Source of the DNA: Glycine soja
Lineage: Eukaryota > Streptophyta > Magnoliopsida > Fabales > Fabaceae
Direction: 5' to 3'
Assembly: GCF_004193775.1 (NCBI RefSeq)
Contig: NC_041006.1
Span: forward strand, 30,495,102-30,559,101
DNA: 64,000 bases
Position numbers and translations under genes: made by a program. This document shows positions 44,864-56,353 of this stretch, piece after piece. Within the stretch, counting starts at the first letter, position 1, and each line of letters begins with the position of its first letter. Under the pieces are notes generated by a model. It had not been told where the DNA came from. It saw nothing but the letters and a program-made list of their open reading frames with translations, and made no database searches.

Positions 44864-45925
44864 AGGTTTAATTGCAAAATCTATTCCCCTATTTTGACCA
44901 GACTAAAAAATTGACTAATATTTTCTCTAGAGGAAAGACTAGAATCATGATCCTTGGAATAAGTGACACACTCCTTTACTATTACACTCACATGCCCATC
45001 TCGATTTTGGGATAAAATATAGTATTAATATTATGCAAAAATAATTCAAAATTTAAACTTTAGTCTTTTTTAATTTATTATATTTTTATAATCTTATATA
45101 CTATCTTTTAAAATATAATATATATAAGATTAAATTCTATATTCGCATAAATTAAAATATGTAAACTTTATTCTTTTTTAATGTATTATCTTTTAAAATA
45201 TTTATACATGTGATTTAATGATAGTATTTTTTTTTCTTATATTAATATATTCTTGTTATTTTTTATAATAATATTTTTTTATTTATATTTAACTTTATTT
45301 AATCAGGTGTGTAATTTTTATAAGAATTAAGTTATATAGTAAAGATACGTAATTAAATAAAATGATAGTATTTTTAATTTTTTAAAATATTTATGTATGT
45401 GATTTATTAACAATATTTTTTTATATGTATTACAATAAATAACATGAATATCTTAATATAGATAAAAAAATGTTATCACTAAATTACAAGTATCATTTTA
45501 AAAGATAAACATGATATATAAAATAAAAATAAAACTTATATAAATATACATATTTTAATTTATGTGAAAATAGAATTGAATCTTATATATTATATTTTAA
45601 AATTTAATATATAAGATTATAAAAATATAATAAATTAAAAAAAAATTGAATTTTGAACTATTTTTATATAAAACTTATATTAATATTATATTTTACACCA
45701 AATATTCAAATAAACACTTGGATATAGCGGTAAAGGAGTGTGCTTCTCACTCCAAGGACTATGACTCCAGTCCATTTTTAAAGTTCTCTTTTTTAAGAAA
45801 ATGTTGTTCAATTCTTTAGTCTAGTCAACATTAAAAAGTTAACAGAACTGTTAGTGAACGGTTAAAATTAGTGACTCAAATAGTGAATTTTGAAATATAA
45901 GAGGATGAGTTTTGCAATTAAGCCT
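44864..45925. repeat. Foldback element with arms over 300 bp
   Basis: Ends AGGTTTAATTGCAAAA and, inverted, AGGCTTAATTGCAAAA, flanked by TAAATTA (44857-44863 and 45926-45932). Inverted similarity runs inward for over 300 bp on each side (for example GTCCTTGGAGTGAGAAGCAC against ATCCTTGGAATAAGTGACAC). The arms include a tRNA-like segment (45717-45775). There is no coding capacity. Confidence 0.65.
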
Positions 45926-46364
45926 TAAATTAAAGTCAATTTAGGATTTTAGTGAATGTATAAGTTACACATTACATCTGATTGGGCTTGCTTAGTGCAC
46001 ATGTTATAATAAAGTCAAATTGGATCTTCACCAATGCATAAATTCCACTTATACCTTATATTTTAAAATAGTTAATTATATAAAATTTGATAATGACATA
46101 TTTTCATAATATAAAGGTATTTATTTATTATAATTTTTAAATAATTATATAAAAAAATTATTTTTAAAAAGTAGAAATTGAAAGACTAATGATAAGCATG
46201 ATTTATTTATCTTAATAAAATAATGTAAATATTGGTTTGTTAATTTAAAAATATTACTAATATATTAATTTCAATACTTTTCAAGTATAAATGTATTTAA
46301 TTATATTATATATTTATTATGATTTATAATAAATTAAAATTTTAGTTTCTTAATTTTTTTTTAA

Positions 46365-46575
46365 AACTCAATTCGATCGCTAATCTCAACTAGTATTTAG
46401 TGCTATCTTCAAGTCCATTTCGGTCGCTATAGTACTTGTATTTATTGAGATATTTAGCGACTGAAATAGCGACCTAAGATCTCAGTTACCTTTCATGTCG
46501 GTCGGTAGTCGCTAAAGCAAATTAGTGCACTTGCAAGTTCGGTTGAAAGTGGCGACAGAATCCTTTCCGTCGCTA
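46365..46575. repeat. CACTA-2 right subterminal array
   Basis: The same words (TCGGTCGCTA, TAGCGACTGAAATAGCGACC, CCGTCGCTAAAATTCTAGTG) in mixed orientation next to the right end. Confidence 0.8.
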
Positions 46576-46589
46576 AAATTCTAGTGCGT

Positions 46590-48590
46590 TTTTTTTTTCT
46601 CCACTTGTTCATCTATCATTATTGGATGGGATAAGGAAGATTGAAATTTGAATCAACATATAAGATGAAACATGAATTAATTTGCGAAAGGAAGCGACTT
46701 GTGTTTATATGACTAGTCAGTTTTTTTGATCATAACTCATTGTGAATTCAAAAGATGTCTGAAAATTTTACACACTTTTTCCGTATTAATGCATGTGTAT
46801 TTTCTTCGATGGAGACCACCAAGACAAAAATCATGCAGAAAATGGGGATGGCCTTGCTCTCGTGTTTTATTGACTACTAGTGCATGGCCTACAATAGGGA
46901 AATATTAGATGTATATAGTTTCTGAATTATATAAGGAAATTTCTATAATTCTAAATTACACTTGGAATTTACATGGTGAGTCATTGTCATATCTTCATTA
47001 AAAGCTTTTAAATCATTCAGAAATGACATCTTCGGATCATTTTACCTTTTAAAGTGAAGTAATTATATTTAAGAAAAAAAAAAGACGTGCACGCAACTAT
47101 ATATTTTAATTTCATTTTTTTATTTTTCACAACCAATTACGCTTAATAAAAAATTATTAAATTATATAAGTGCTTAAAATTAGAAAAATAAAATTCGGAC
47201 ACCATCATATATTGTATAATAATTATTTTACAAAATATATTTTTAACAAATTTAACCACTGATTAACCATTAAATATTATCTTAATGATCAAAAGCTAAA
47301 TTTCAAATAAATTAAATATACAATTTTGTAATTGATACTTATATATAAAAAATACAATAAATATTAAAATAAATAATGAAATGTAAATATCAACTATATA
47401 TTAAATCAATTAAAAAATTATTGACATGTTTATTGATAATTTTAATTCAATAGTTAAACTAATAAAAACTTAAGGTTTAAGATTAATAGTTAAATTAATA
47501 ATCACATCAAAAATCACTGTTGAACATGACTTTTAAATATTTACTTCATCTCTTAAATATTTACATGATTTTCTATATACACACAAGACCTCCTGAATTA
47601 ATATTTACATTATTTCCTAAATATATGCAAGATTGCCGGAATTTCTATATGATTTTATAAATATGTTTGACAAAAGTTAATGAGTTAATTGAAATTTGAA
47701 AAACCTAATAAGCTAGCTTATCTAATAGAAGCATTTAGTGATGTTAACAGATAAACAATTGAGAATTATAAAATGACATAAAAATCTATTTATATCTTTT
47801 TTTATTTGCATTCTATTCTTTCAGGAAAAATATCATTATAATTTAGATTTTTCAAAAATTTGAATTCTTATTAATTTTTCTGAAGAAAAAATAATTTATT
47901 TAAAATTGAAACAATGAATTTAATAACTAAAATAATAGTATAATATGAAAAGTATGCTAAAAATATTTAAAAATTGTATAATAAATTAAAAAATTATGTG
48001 TATCCCTTAACTCGTTATATTTTTGAATCGTAACAATCAATATTTTGACATTGCATTTTTTTATTTTTCTTTAATAAGTTACACATTATTTACCCTTTCT
48101 TAAAATTGCACTTTACAATAAAAAAAAACCTACTTATGAAAATTTTCATACTTTTCAAAGAGAACCACCAAACAAGGTTATCTTTAATTTTAGGCCTAAT
48201 TATACTTTTTACTTTCAATTTTTATTTTTTAGCAAAATTTTTCTTATTAATTTGGTACATTTTACTACTGAATTTTTTTAAAAATAAACTAGCAAATTTT
48301 ACACTTTTTACCTCCTAACTTTTATCTAAATAATTATATTTTTTACCTCTGGATTTCTTTTCTTTTTTTGGTGAATTTTCTCTTTAACTATTTACTTTTT
48401 GATGAATTTTATCTCAATTTTTAAACAACATGTCACGTTAGTTTAATGGTGAAAGATAAAATTTATAAGTTTTTTTAAAAAGTTGAAAGTATAATACGTT
48501 AACTTAATTTATTAGAAAAAAATTTCCAAAAAAAAAAAGAATTAAATGTAGAATTAAATCATAATTTTATCAAAACCGATGTGTTGAAGC
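46590..48590. other. Intergenic DNA right of CACTA-2
   Basis: Very AT-rich. A possible MITE (about 48190-48510) has CTTTTTACTTTCAATTTTT and inverted AAAAAGTTGAAAGTATAAT ends. I see no gene. Confidence 0.5.
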
Positions 48591-48593
48591 AAA

Positions 48594-48775
48594 TTTTGAA
48601 TTGGTAGTCTTGGTTCTTACGGTAATTATCTTAACGGTAATTATCTTAAAGACAATTCCACAAGATACCGATTCGAATCCGGTAAAAGAGCATAGAGCAA
48701 AATTTGCTGTAATTATATATAATCTGCTATCATAAAGTTCAGGACGAGTTTTTGTTTTTTTTTTTTTTTTTTTAA
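48594..48775 (+). repeat. tRNA-derived SINE-like sequence with T tail
   Basis: A B box GATTCGAATCC (48671-48681) stands about 60 bp after an A-box-like TTGGTAGTCTTGG. A duplicated ACGGTAATTATCTTAA lies between them. The 3' end reads GGACGAGTTTTTGT followed by a long T run. The ending resembles that at 6150-6180 (GTAGGAGTTTTTGTC plus Ts). Confidence 0.45.
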
Positions 48776-49187
48776 GTTGGGTCTCGGTTGCACGATGAAT
48801 CCAATATAGTGTACAGAATGAGGTCCCAATGTTGTTGGCCCTTTTGTACTCTGGCTTGTATTTTAAAGCTTAGGTTCTTGGTGGTTCTTTTGTTTTGGGC
48901 CAAAAATTGGAAGCTGCATTCTCTTTTTTGGGTCCTCCAGAATCTATCTGAGTTAAAATGAAGGGAATTGATATTGACCCCTCCACAATTGTTATTGGCC
49001 CCTACCATATCTGCAAAAAGACTAAATACCCTTCCCTCTTTTCCTCCAATTATTGGCACTCACCCTTCCTTCCTTTCCTCTCTCCCTTTCTTCCCTCACA
49101 AATCTCTACCCTGTGTAGGATTTTTTCTCATGTTTGTCAACACAATGGATCATGATTCCTTTTTTTCTTCTTCTAGTTTTCTAGAAA

Positions 49188-49590
49188 CCCAACAGAATTT
49201 TGTTGTATTGTAAAAATCGTCTCACAATAAAATTGTGATTCTGTTGTATTGCAAGTTCGTCTTGTGATTCTGTTAGGTTTCAATTTAGGTAATGCAACGG
49301 ATTGTGATTTCGTTGTGGGGCGAATTTGCAACACCAACAGAATACTAATTTCGTTGTGCAATATTTTCTCAACCACTTTGTATAGCAAAAACATACTTTT
49401 GTTGCGCTAATGGGGGTGCGAAAAAAATGTGCAATGAAAGTGTGATTTCATTGTACATTGTACAACAAAATCACACTTTCGTTGCACAATGTTTTTCGCA
49501 CCCCACTAGTGCAGCAAGAATGTGTTTTTGCTATACAAAGTGGAGAAAAGTATCTTTAGAATTTTCGCACCCCACTAGTGCAGCAACTCC
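49188..49590. repeat. Block of CAACAGAAT / TTGTTGTG-like repeats around a hairpin
   Basis: Short related words (CCAACAGAAT, TGTGATTCTGTTGT, TTTCGTTGTG, TTCGCACCCCACTAGTGCAG) recur in both orientations. The centre is the long hairpin at 49361-49553. It looks like a MITE or foldback family member. Confidence 0.6.
49361..49553. repeat. Near-perfect hairpin, arms about 95 bp
   Basis: The left arm (49361-49456) includes CCACTTTGTATAGCAAAAAC and the right arm (49460-49553) includes GTTTTTGCTATACAAAGTGG. The centre is TTGTAC-ATT-GTACAA. Over the inner 84 bp I count about a dozen mismatches. A transcript would fold into one long stem with a 3-nt loop. Confidence 0.85.
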
Positions 49591-49599
49591 CTAAAATGA

Positions 49600-50880
49600 A
49601 TTCTGAATTCTTGGAAGTGTGGGCTATGATTCTTTCAAAATCATTCGACTCATTTCCATTGATTTTGGAGGAATCATTTTGAACAAATGAATATTGACAA
49701 AAAATAAATAATCAATTGGATTATGAACTATCTAACTTTTGGTCATTACATACATGGCCATCCGTTAGACACCAATGTTTTCCCCATTATTTGATATTCT
49801 TTCTTATAAAGATAGTTTATATCAAGGTTTAGGATTGAGTTCTTTTACTTGTATAGTTGTTAACCATGAAATTTATAAATAGCTATTACGATGATAGTTT
49901 TTATTTCTATCAAGTAATAATTTTTACTAATTATTTTATTAACAAATGAATATTTAACTGATACATAGAATCTATTTTTTATTATAAGTTATTTTTCGAC
50001 GAATAAGCAACTATAGTTTTTATCTTAAGGGAATTGCGTAAGTATTGATGAAAATAGTGATAATAATTTCTATAATAATACCCATTATAATAATTTTTAT
50101 AGAAGTAATTTCAATAGTGGTTTAGATTATAATAGTTTCAATAGAAAAGCCTTTTCGATAATAATAATAATAATGTTAATGATAAATTCGACCATACATG
50201 TTATAACAATTCTAATAATAATTTCGATAATAATAAGCAATGGTGATCAGATAAAAGCACAATTTAGAGAAGAAATGGGGGTTGAAAAGAGATAAGGGTT
50301 CAGAGAAATGAAAAAAGTAAACGAAAACAAATTTTATTAAAAGTGGGATGAATACACACACTACAACCTTTAAACCGATAGCCATTTTCAAGTGAGCGGC
50401 ATAGTTGGTGTTTCAAGATTTGAGTGGTAGTGATTCAATCCAATGAAAATGACTGGCAAAGATCTTTATTTATAGACTACTACTACTACTACTAACAATC
50501 CAATTATAGATTTTTGGCACGTGTACAACAAGTTCCTAATTAATTAGATCTAACGACATCTAACATCTTCATGTAACCATTTTTTGTCAACCATTGTAAC
50601 TTCTCTTTTGAATTCGAATTCAAACTTTCTATTGAAGCACTTCATTCTTTCACTGCATAATTGTGTTATTGAAACCTTCATCATCAAAATAACACCTTTC
50701 AAGTGTGCAAAAATCATTTCGAAACTAGTTTATCAAAATGACTTTCTTCAAATGTATACTTAATCCTTTATGCTTCCTTTACCTTTGTCAATAGTCTTTC
50801 TCCATTGAAAATTCAACCATCAAAACTATACTAGGTTTCTGAAACTCAGTTGCTGGAGAAAAATACCTAAATAAATTACT
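49600..50880. other. Unassigned DNA, possible decayed LTR
   Basis: No gene. On the minus strand a TATA-like TCTATAAATAAAG lies near 50472-50484 and a (TAC)n run near 50480-50497. Together with the RNase H scrap on the same strand, this could be part of a decayed Ty3/gypsy LTR, but no partner LTR is visible. Confidence 0.3.
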
Positions 50881-50920
50881 TATGATACATTTATATTTTT
50901 TTTAATTGATTAATCACTAC

Positions 50921-51180
50921 TTATGAATCTCTCATTATCAAAACATTTTTTGCACCTAAGTCTATTAGAGTTTCTAAACCGGCTAGCAACGCTTCATACT
51001 TTATTTCATTTTTTGAACATCTAGGTCTAATTTCAAATAAAATTCTCAAAGGTATATTATTCGGATATATTATAACAATACCTATTCGAGAACCATCTAA
51101 GTTTAGAACCATCGAAATATAACACCCATAGTCTTATTCCTACAAAACATTCTAAAATTTCTACATGAGTATGATTAGCC
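50921..51180 (-). pseudogene. Ty3/gypsy RNase H fragment
   Basis: Minus strand. WVLYFDGS (about 51140) is followed, after a frameshift, by GIVIIYPNNIPLRILFEIRP, then KYEALLAGLETLIDLGAKNV. This matches the RNase H of plant Ty3/gypsy elements (LYFDGS, AEYEALIAGL, GAKNV). About 90 codons survive, with no RT or integrase alongside. It is a truncated scrap. Confidence 0.7.
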
Positions 51181-51267
51181 AATAAATATGCTACAATTTG
51201 TCCTGTTTTGATTTTGACTACTTATTTTTTTATTTGATACCACCGTAATTAGGATTTTGATCTTTTG

Positions 51268-51420
51268 TATTGACTATTAGATTAATCCTTGGTCGGAGGT
51301 TAGTCACACTTAAAGTTCATCGCCCCTCCCCAAGGATGTATTATGCGGGGATTGAACTCAGTTCTCCTCCATAAACTCAATATGTGTTATCAATTGAGTT
51401 ATACTCATTGAATAATTTTG
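51268..51420 (-). repeat. tRNA-derived SINE-like sequence
   Basis: Minus strand. An A-box-like TAACTCAATTGAT (51389-51401) and a B-box-like GAGTTCAATCCCC (51347-51359) lie at tRNA-like spacing. They are followed by GCATAATACATCCTTGGGGA and a short unique body. This is the layout of plant tRNA-derived SINEs. Confidence 0.6.
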
Positions 51421-52735
51421 ACAACCTATGATTCAATGAAATTGTCAATATTTATTTGTAATTTTATTTTCAATAATATATTATAGAATTAATTACATTT
51501 TTAATCCCTAGAAATCTTACGATGTGACATTAACATATATGTTAATAGGTGATGTAATAAACGACATGATAGTCCAATTTTCATATGTCACACCACCTGC
51601 CACAGTGCCATCTTAGCAACGAGGGATCCATTTTAAGCCGTGTTGGGGCAACTTACCCACTAAAATTTTAATATTTGTAAAAATAATAGCATGTATGTAT
51701 AAGTATAAATAATTTGTAATATGAATACTGACCTATAAATTTATTTATAATTTTATTATTTTGACTATCTTAATTGAATATTTTTTTTATATTTTTTCTT
51801 TTTTCAATGTACATTTTACACACTATCCTACAATTATCAAAAAAATTTCTCTCTTAATCATTTCAATCTATATTTATTTTTTTTCTTTATCAATATACTT
51901 GAATTTTTTTAATCATCTAAACCTTTCACTCCATTCTCTTTTACCACTTTTAAAAATTAAATTTTAATAATTTATTTTTTTAAATTATCAATAATCAATA
52001 ATTAAAAATAATCTTTATCCAACTTTAAATTGTTCATTATAAATCTAATTAAAATCTATTTTGTATATTTAAATACATTTATTTATTATAATCTTTAATT
52101 ATAATGTAATTTAATTTTAAATTATTTATTTATTATATAAATTTTGATTATATAAAAATAAAAATTATCATGTATAATATATAAAAATTTAAATATATAA
52201 ACATTGGCCACACAACTTAAATTTTTTAGATCCATCATTATATTTTAGCATGTAAGCGACAAACCATTGATCATATCATTTGTTCACAACACTATAACAC
52301 TCTTTTTTTCATAAAATAAATTAAAAATAATTTTATTTAAAAATAAATAGAGTTTTAGAAAAGAATAATATTTTTGTAATTAAATAAATAAGGAGAAATA
52401 ATTTTATTAATTAAAATAATGATTTTAAGGTAAATAAAATAAATACGCGTTTTGAGAAAATAAAAAGGATGTTTTATTTATTCATTTGATAGGGAGTAAA
52501 ATAGAGTAAATAATAGACTCAAAGCACCCTAGCTATAAATAGAAACATATTAGGTCAGTTTTTACATTTATGATATGTTTCTACACTCTCTCTTCCCAAA
52601 TTCGTTCTTCCTTCTTCCTCTTCCAAATTCCTCTCTTTTTCTCGCATACACTCAAACATGTCTCAATAAAACTCTGATCCTGGACTCGTTAACCATTAGA
52701 TTGTCCTAAGTTTTGTTATGAATCTACCTTATGAA
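51421..52735. other. Intergenic, AT-rich
   Basis: No supported gene. Short pyrimidine-rich frames near 51760-51960 are compositional. Confidence 0.6.
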
Positions 52736-53345
52736 TGTTAGAATTAATGTCTCATGTGAGAGGCATGTGACTTATGTAGGGACTAAAATAAATAGTTAAT
52801 AATTAAGGGCTAAATTGTAATTAGGTTAATTAGGAGAAGTTTTTAGAGGGAACTGCTACTTGATGGGAGTAGTGGTTATAAAAAGGTGTTAATACCCACT
52901 AATGTGAAATAAGGTTCCCTTCCTGACAGAAAAGTGTTCTCTCTCACTCATAGTCATCACGAACGGAGAGAGACAGAAAGAAAGGTCAAAGGAAGTGAAA
53001 TCTTATTTCTCTCATCTTTCAAGGAAATCAAAGTACACAAGAGAGAAGTTTTACTATCAAGAAAGGTACACATTATTATCTGTTTGTTTATTGATTGTTT
53101 GTGAGAATCATAGGTTTTAAGATCCTATTGTTTCCTATAATTGATAGTCTAGGAAACCCCTTAAAGATTTTACATGTGGTAGCAGAGCATATATTATGAA
53201 ATTTATGATTCTCTAAGAATGATTTAATTTTTCTCAATTATGCATGAACCTTAATTGTGAAATTTAGGGATAATTTAATTTCTCTCAATTATGCATCAAC
53301 CCTAATTATGAAATTTAGGGATTTTTTTTTCCGCCGCAAGTATTA
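52736..53345 (+). mobile_element. Isolated Copia-2-family LTR with truncated leader
   Basis: 52736-53174 is a third copy of the Copia-2 LTR (TGTTAGAATTAATG...GATTTTACA). It is followed by a mutated primer site (TGGTAGCAGAGC, 53177-53188) and about 155 bp of Copia-2 leader that contains a small internal duplication. The rest of the element and its 3' LTR are absent, so it is a truncated copy, not a solo LTR. Confidence 0.85.
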
Positions 53346-54646
53346 AATCTTATATTGAAAATGGTATCAATTAAGTTGTCTTTCAAATCACAAGTATGAA
53401 TGCATAAAATTATATTATTTTGATTGTATTCAATGAAGAAAAACTTATGATGTTTATAAGTAGTGGGTACTTTGAATTGTATGTATATATATATATAGTC
53501 TTTGATACCAGAGATCAGCGGAATAAGATCAAACGGACAAGTGAGAAGTAAGAATATGATTAAAACAGATGGAATATAAGTTAACAGTATATAAGAATAA
53601 TTTTAAATAAGCACATAAAACTTAAAACAAAAACATTAATAAAAAGAAAACAGAAATGATGGTAGTCTGCATTGAATCTGTTAGGGGAAAAGAAGGGAAG
53701 AAACTGAAGCGGCGGTAGTCCGCACGAGATCAGTAATGAGGAAGAAGAGAGATGAAGAAGGAACTTAAAAATTTATTTGAGAAAGAAAAGCTTACAAAGA
53801 GATATCTCAGAGCATCTCTCTCTACAAGCTACGCCAGACTATCTATCTGAAAGGGTCCCTTACAAATGGAATTGAGAGACTTCTTTTATAGACATAAAAT
53901 TTGAAATGTAGCTACAGTACATGTTACATGTCCAGAACTATTACTATAGAAAAAGTAAAATTGAATTAAATGTCATCTAATGAAATACCAAAACAATCAT
54001 CCTCGTTTTGGTAAAATACATTATCATTTTATGAAGAGTTGGTGTCTTCTTTCATTGAGAAAGAACTATCTTCTTCTTTTTGAAGTAATTGCAAAACTTC
54101 CTTAAAGTTTTTGGTTAGGTGTTTTTTAGAATTGGATTCAGTAAAAAAGGCAGCTAATTGGGACTTTTGGTTAAGAAACAAGGAAGTCTTTAGATTAGAT
54201 ACTTTCAAGAACTCCGGATGGGCTTTGAACCAAATTTTTACCTGATCTGGTTCAACTTTGGATGTGTCGAATTGATTCCATCACTTGAAAAATGCATGTT
54301 GTTGAAGTGATGGGAATTGCTTGTTGTTTTCAGTCTTACTATATCTGTATTGCTAGGAAAATATCCAAGACAAAACAAAACTGGAAAAATATTTTAAATT
54401 TGTGGGAATTTGTGATTCCTGAGAATTAAACATTTCTTAAACTGTGCAAATCCTTGTTGAACCTACTCTGGAAAAATTTCGGGAATTGGACCAAAAAAAC
54501 TCAACCATTCAAGAAACTAATTTGGAAAATTGTAGACTGTGTTGGTCTTGAAGTAAATAAGCCAAGAATGCTTGTAATTTTTGTTTTGGTGCCAAAATAC
54601 TTTATTCCAAGCATCCATATAATCCTAGTAGGTATAACCTCTTGGA

Positions 54647-55375
54647 TCAAAAGGAACCGAGAATTTTTTTTACTTCATTTAAATTCGGTCCAAATTGTCT
54701 TGGTTGTAAAACTTTTAAGATTTGGATTGTTGAATGGGTGTTCAACAGCGGATCATTCAGGTCTTTAAAGTGTTTGATAGACACTGAGTTTGAGTCTATT
54801 AAAATAAATTCATAGAAAGTTCTGGTTTTGTTGATGGCTATTGGTTTAAAATGGAATCCAGAAGGAAATGCCTTGGCTGTGGCCTTAAAGGGATTTTTGT
54901 CCCAATACTCCGGCTCTATTTGTAAAACAGTTGAAAATTTATTTTTATGAATATAATTGTTAGTTGGCTTTGGGGCTGGCGTTGCCCTTTGGGATATTGT
55001 AGTCAATAATTCCTTTTCTTTTGGAGGGTTACAAACAACTTTAGACTCTTTGGTTTTTTGAATAAGGGCTTGTAAATCAATTTCAGAATCATCATCTGAT
55101 TCAAAGGCTATGTCTGCCCATGTTTTCTTTGGGAGCTTCGTGAGGCCAATTTCTTCGAAGGCCAAAAGTGTTTCTATTGGGAAGGCATAGTTGACCTTGG
55201 TTTGTTTTAATGTTTGATTTTTAGGGAATTCCTGAGTGGATGACTTGAGTTTAATTGAAACTAGTTGGGTAGATGACCCTTCTTGTTTTGGTTTCTGGGT
55301 TGATGACCCAGCTTGGGTTGGTGACCCAGATTTTGAAGGTGAATTCTTTTTGGAGGATGACTCTTGTAGAGCCAA
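54647..55375 (-). pseudogene. Downstream ORF of the pararetrovirus remnant
   Basis: 242 codons. There is a Ser/Lys/Gln-rich N-terminus, then a conserved-looking segment starting NYAFPIETLLAFEEIG, then an aromatic-rich domain around FYEFILIDSNSVSIKHF. It follows the RNase H region on the same strand, where petuvirus- or florendovirus-like genomes carry a second frame. The reading continues in broken form at about 54290-54010, after an inserted rearranged block. The exact function is unknown. The assignment depends on the neighbouring RNase H. Confidence 0.55.
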
Positions 55376-55469
55376 CTTGAAACTTTTACTTGTACTCTTT
55401 TTCCTCCTCGTAAGAAGGTGCTAGATGCCCTAGGTGGCATGACAATTTCTCTGTAAGAATTCACGGGTA

Positions 55470-56160
55470 AGATAGTCAAGTAGAGAGTTTTAAGTGCCTT
55501 TGATATACTCTATCTTGAAATCAAAAACACTTAAAATTGCTTGTCATCTCGCAAAAATTTGTTGAGACAAGATTTTTGATATCTTTTTGTAAAATATCTT
55601 TGGCTGATTTACAGTCAACCCTGATTAAAAACTTTTGATTTAACAAATCAGATTGAAATTTGGATATGCACAAAACAATTGCTTAGACTTCCTTTTTAAC
55701 TGTTGAATATTTCAATTGTGCAAAATTTCAATGTTTTGATGTGTATGCAATGACATTTTCTTGAGTATTGATTCTTTGTTTGAGGATACCACCATAACCT
55801 ATGTCAGATGCATCTGTTTCGACAATTTTGAATGCTTGCAGAACTGGGAGATACATACATTTTATAGATTAAACTTTGAGTTTAATGTCTTTGACAACCT
55901 GGGTATGAATATCAGACCAAGGAGGAAGATTTTTTTCTCAACGTATCATGTAACGGTTTGACAATATTGTTTAAATATGATACAAATTCTCCAACTTAAT
56001 TTAGACAACCAAAGAGCCTTTGTAAATGGGTTTTATCTAATTGACCTGTCGAATTTAAATTTGCAAAAATTCGTGATTCCTGAGAATTAAACATTTTGTT
56101 AAAGTGTGCAAATCTTTGTTGAACATGCTCTAGGGAAATTTCGAGAATTGGACCAACCCA
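55470..56160 (-). pseudogene. RT / RNase H remnant of the pararetrovirus
   Basis: Minus strand. The RNase H begins with the catalytic TDAS motif and GYGGIL (about 55820-55790). It continues through a VDCKSAKDILQ segment (about 55620) to the conserved terminal LTREFLQ (about 55455). This ending is typical of plant caulimovirids. At least three stops and one frameshift are visible. The RT thumb region upstream is only weakly readable. Confidence 0.65.
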
Positions 56161-56204
56161 AAATCTGGGTCACCAACCGTTTCAGCTTGGTTTAATTACT
56201 AAGA

Positions 56205-56353
56205 CTTTCTTCTTTCATCTCTCTTCTCTCTCCTTACTGATTCTGTGTGGACTACTGTCGTTTTTGTTTTTTTTTTATTAATGTTTTTGTTTTAAGTTTT
56301 ATATGTGTGTTTAAAATTGTTCTTATATATTGTTAACTTATATTCCATTTATA
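56205..56353 (+). repeat. Inverted copy of the pararetrovirus leader
   Basis: This segment is the reverse complement of about 53570-53765 (shared words AAAACTTAAAACAAAAACAT, TATAAGTTAACA, GAAGAGAGATGAA), with a 60-bp unit missing. It therefore faces the other copy across 2.4 kb. Confidence 0.8.

Larger units (their letters stand above)
38166..46586. mobile_element. CACTA-2, large CACTA transposon
   Basis: 8,421 bp with ends CACTACAAAAAAACATGA (left) and, inverted, CACTAGAATTTTAGCGAC (right). The target duplication is CGT (38163-38165 and 46587-46589). Both ends carry many copies of TCGGTCGCTA-type words in subterminal arrays. No intact transposase frame is present. The cargo includes an ALFIN-like PHD gene exon, a possible LINE ORF1 scrap and a foldback element. 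Its end and subterminal words differ from CACTA-1, so it is a separate family. Confidence 0.85.
53499..56353 (-). mobile_element. Endogenous pararetrovirus (caulimovirid-like) remnant, rearranged
   Basis: Old viral-type DNA integrated in the plant genome, mostly on the minus strand. In order: a decayed RT-RNase H part (about 56160-55470), a 242-codon open frame (55375-54647), its broken continuation (about 54290-54010), a noncoding leader region, and a tRNA-Met primer-binding-site-like sequence (53499-53512). No LTRs, protease, movement or coat region are complete. Near 54360-54490 a copy of the RT-side sequence at 56050-56150 is spliced in, and the leader is repeated inverted at the far end (56205-56353). 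It is broken in several frames and cannot be infectious. Confidence 0.65.

Noticed and set aside
48772..49059. 95-codon minus-strand ORF
   Set aside because: No recognised domain, and it starts inside a region of low complexity next to the SINE-like T run. Not supported as a gene.
51761..51967. Phe/Ile/Leu-rich ORF resembling a membrane protein
   Set aside because: It is what AT-rich pyrimidine tracts encode by chance, with no conserved pattern or promoter.
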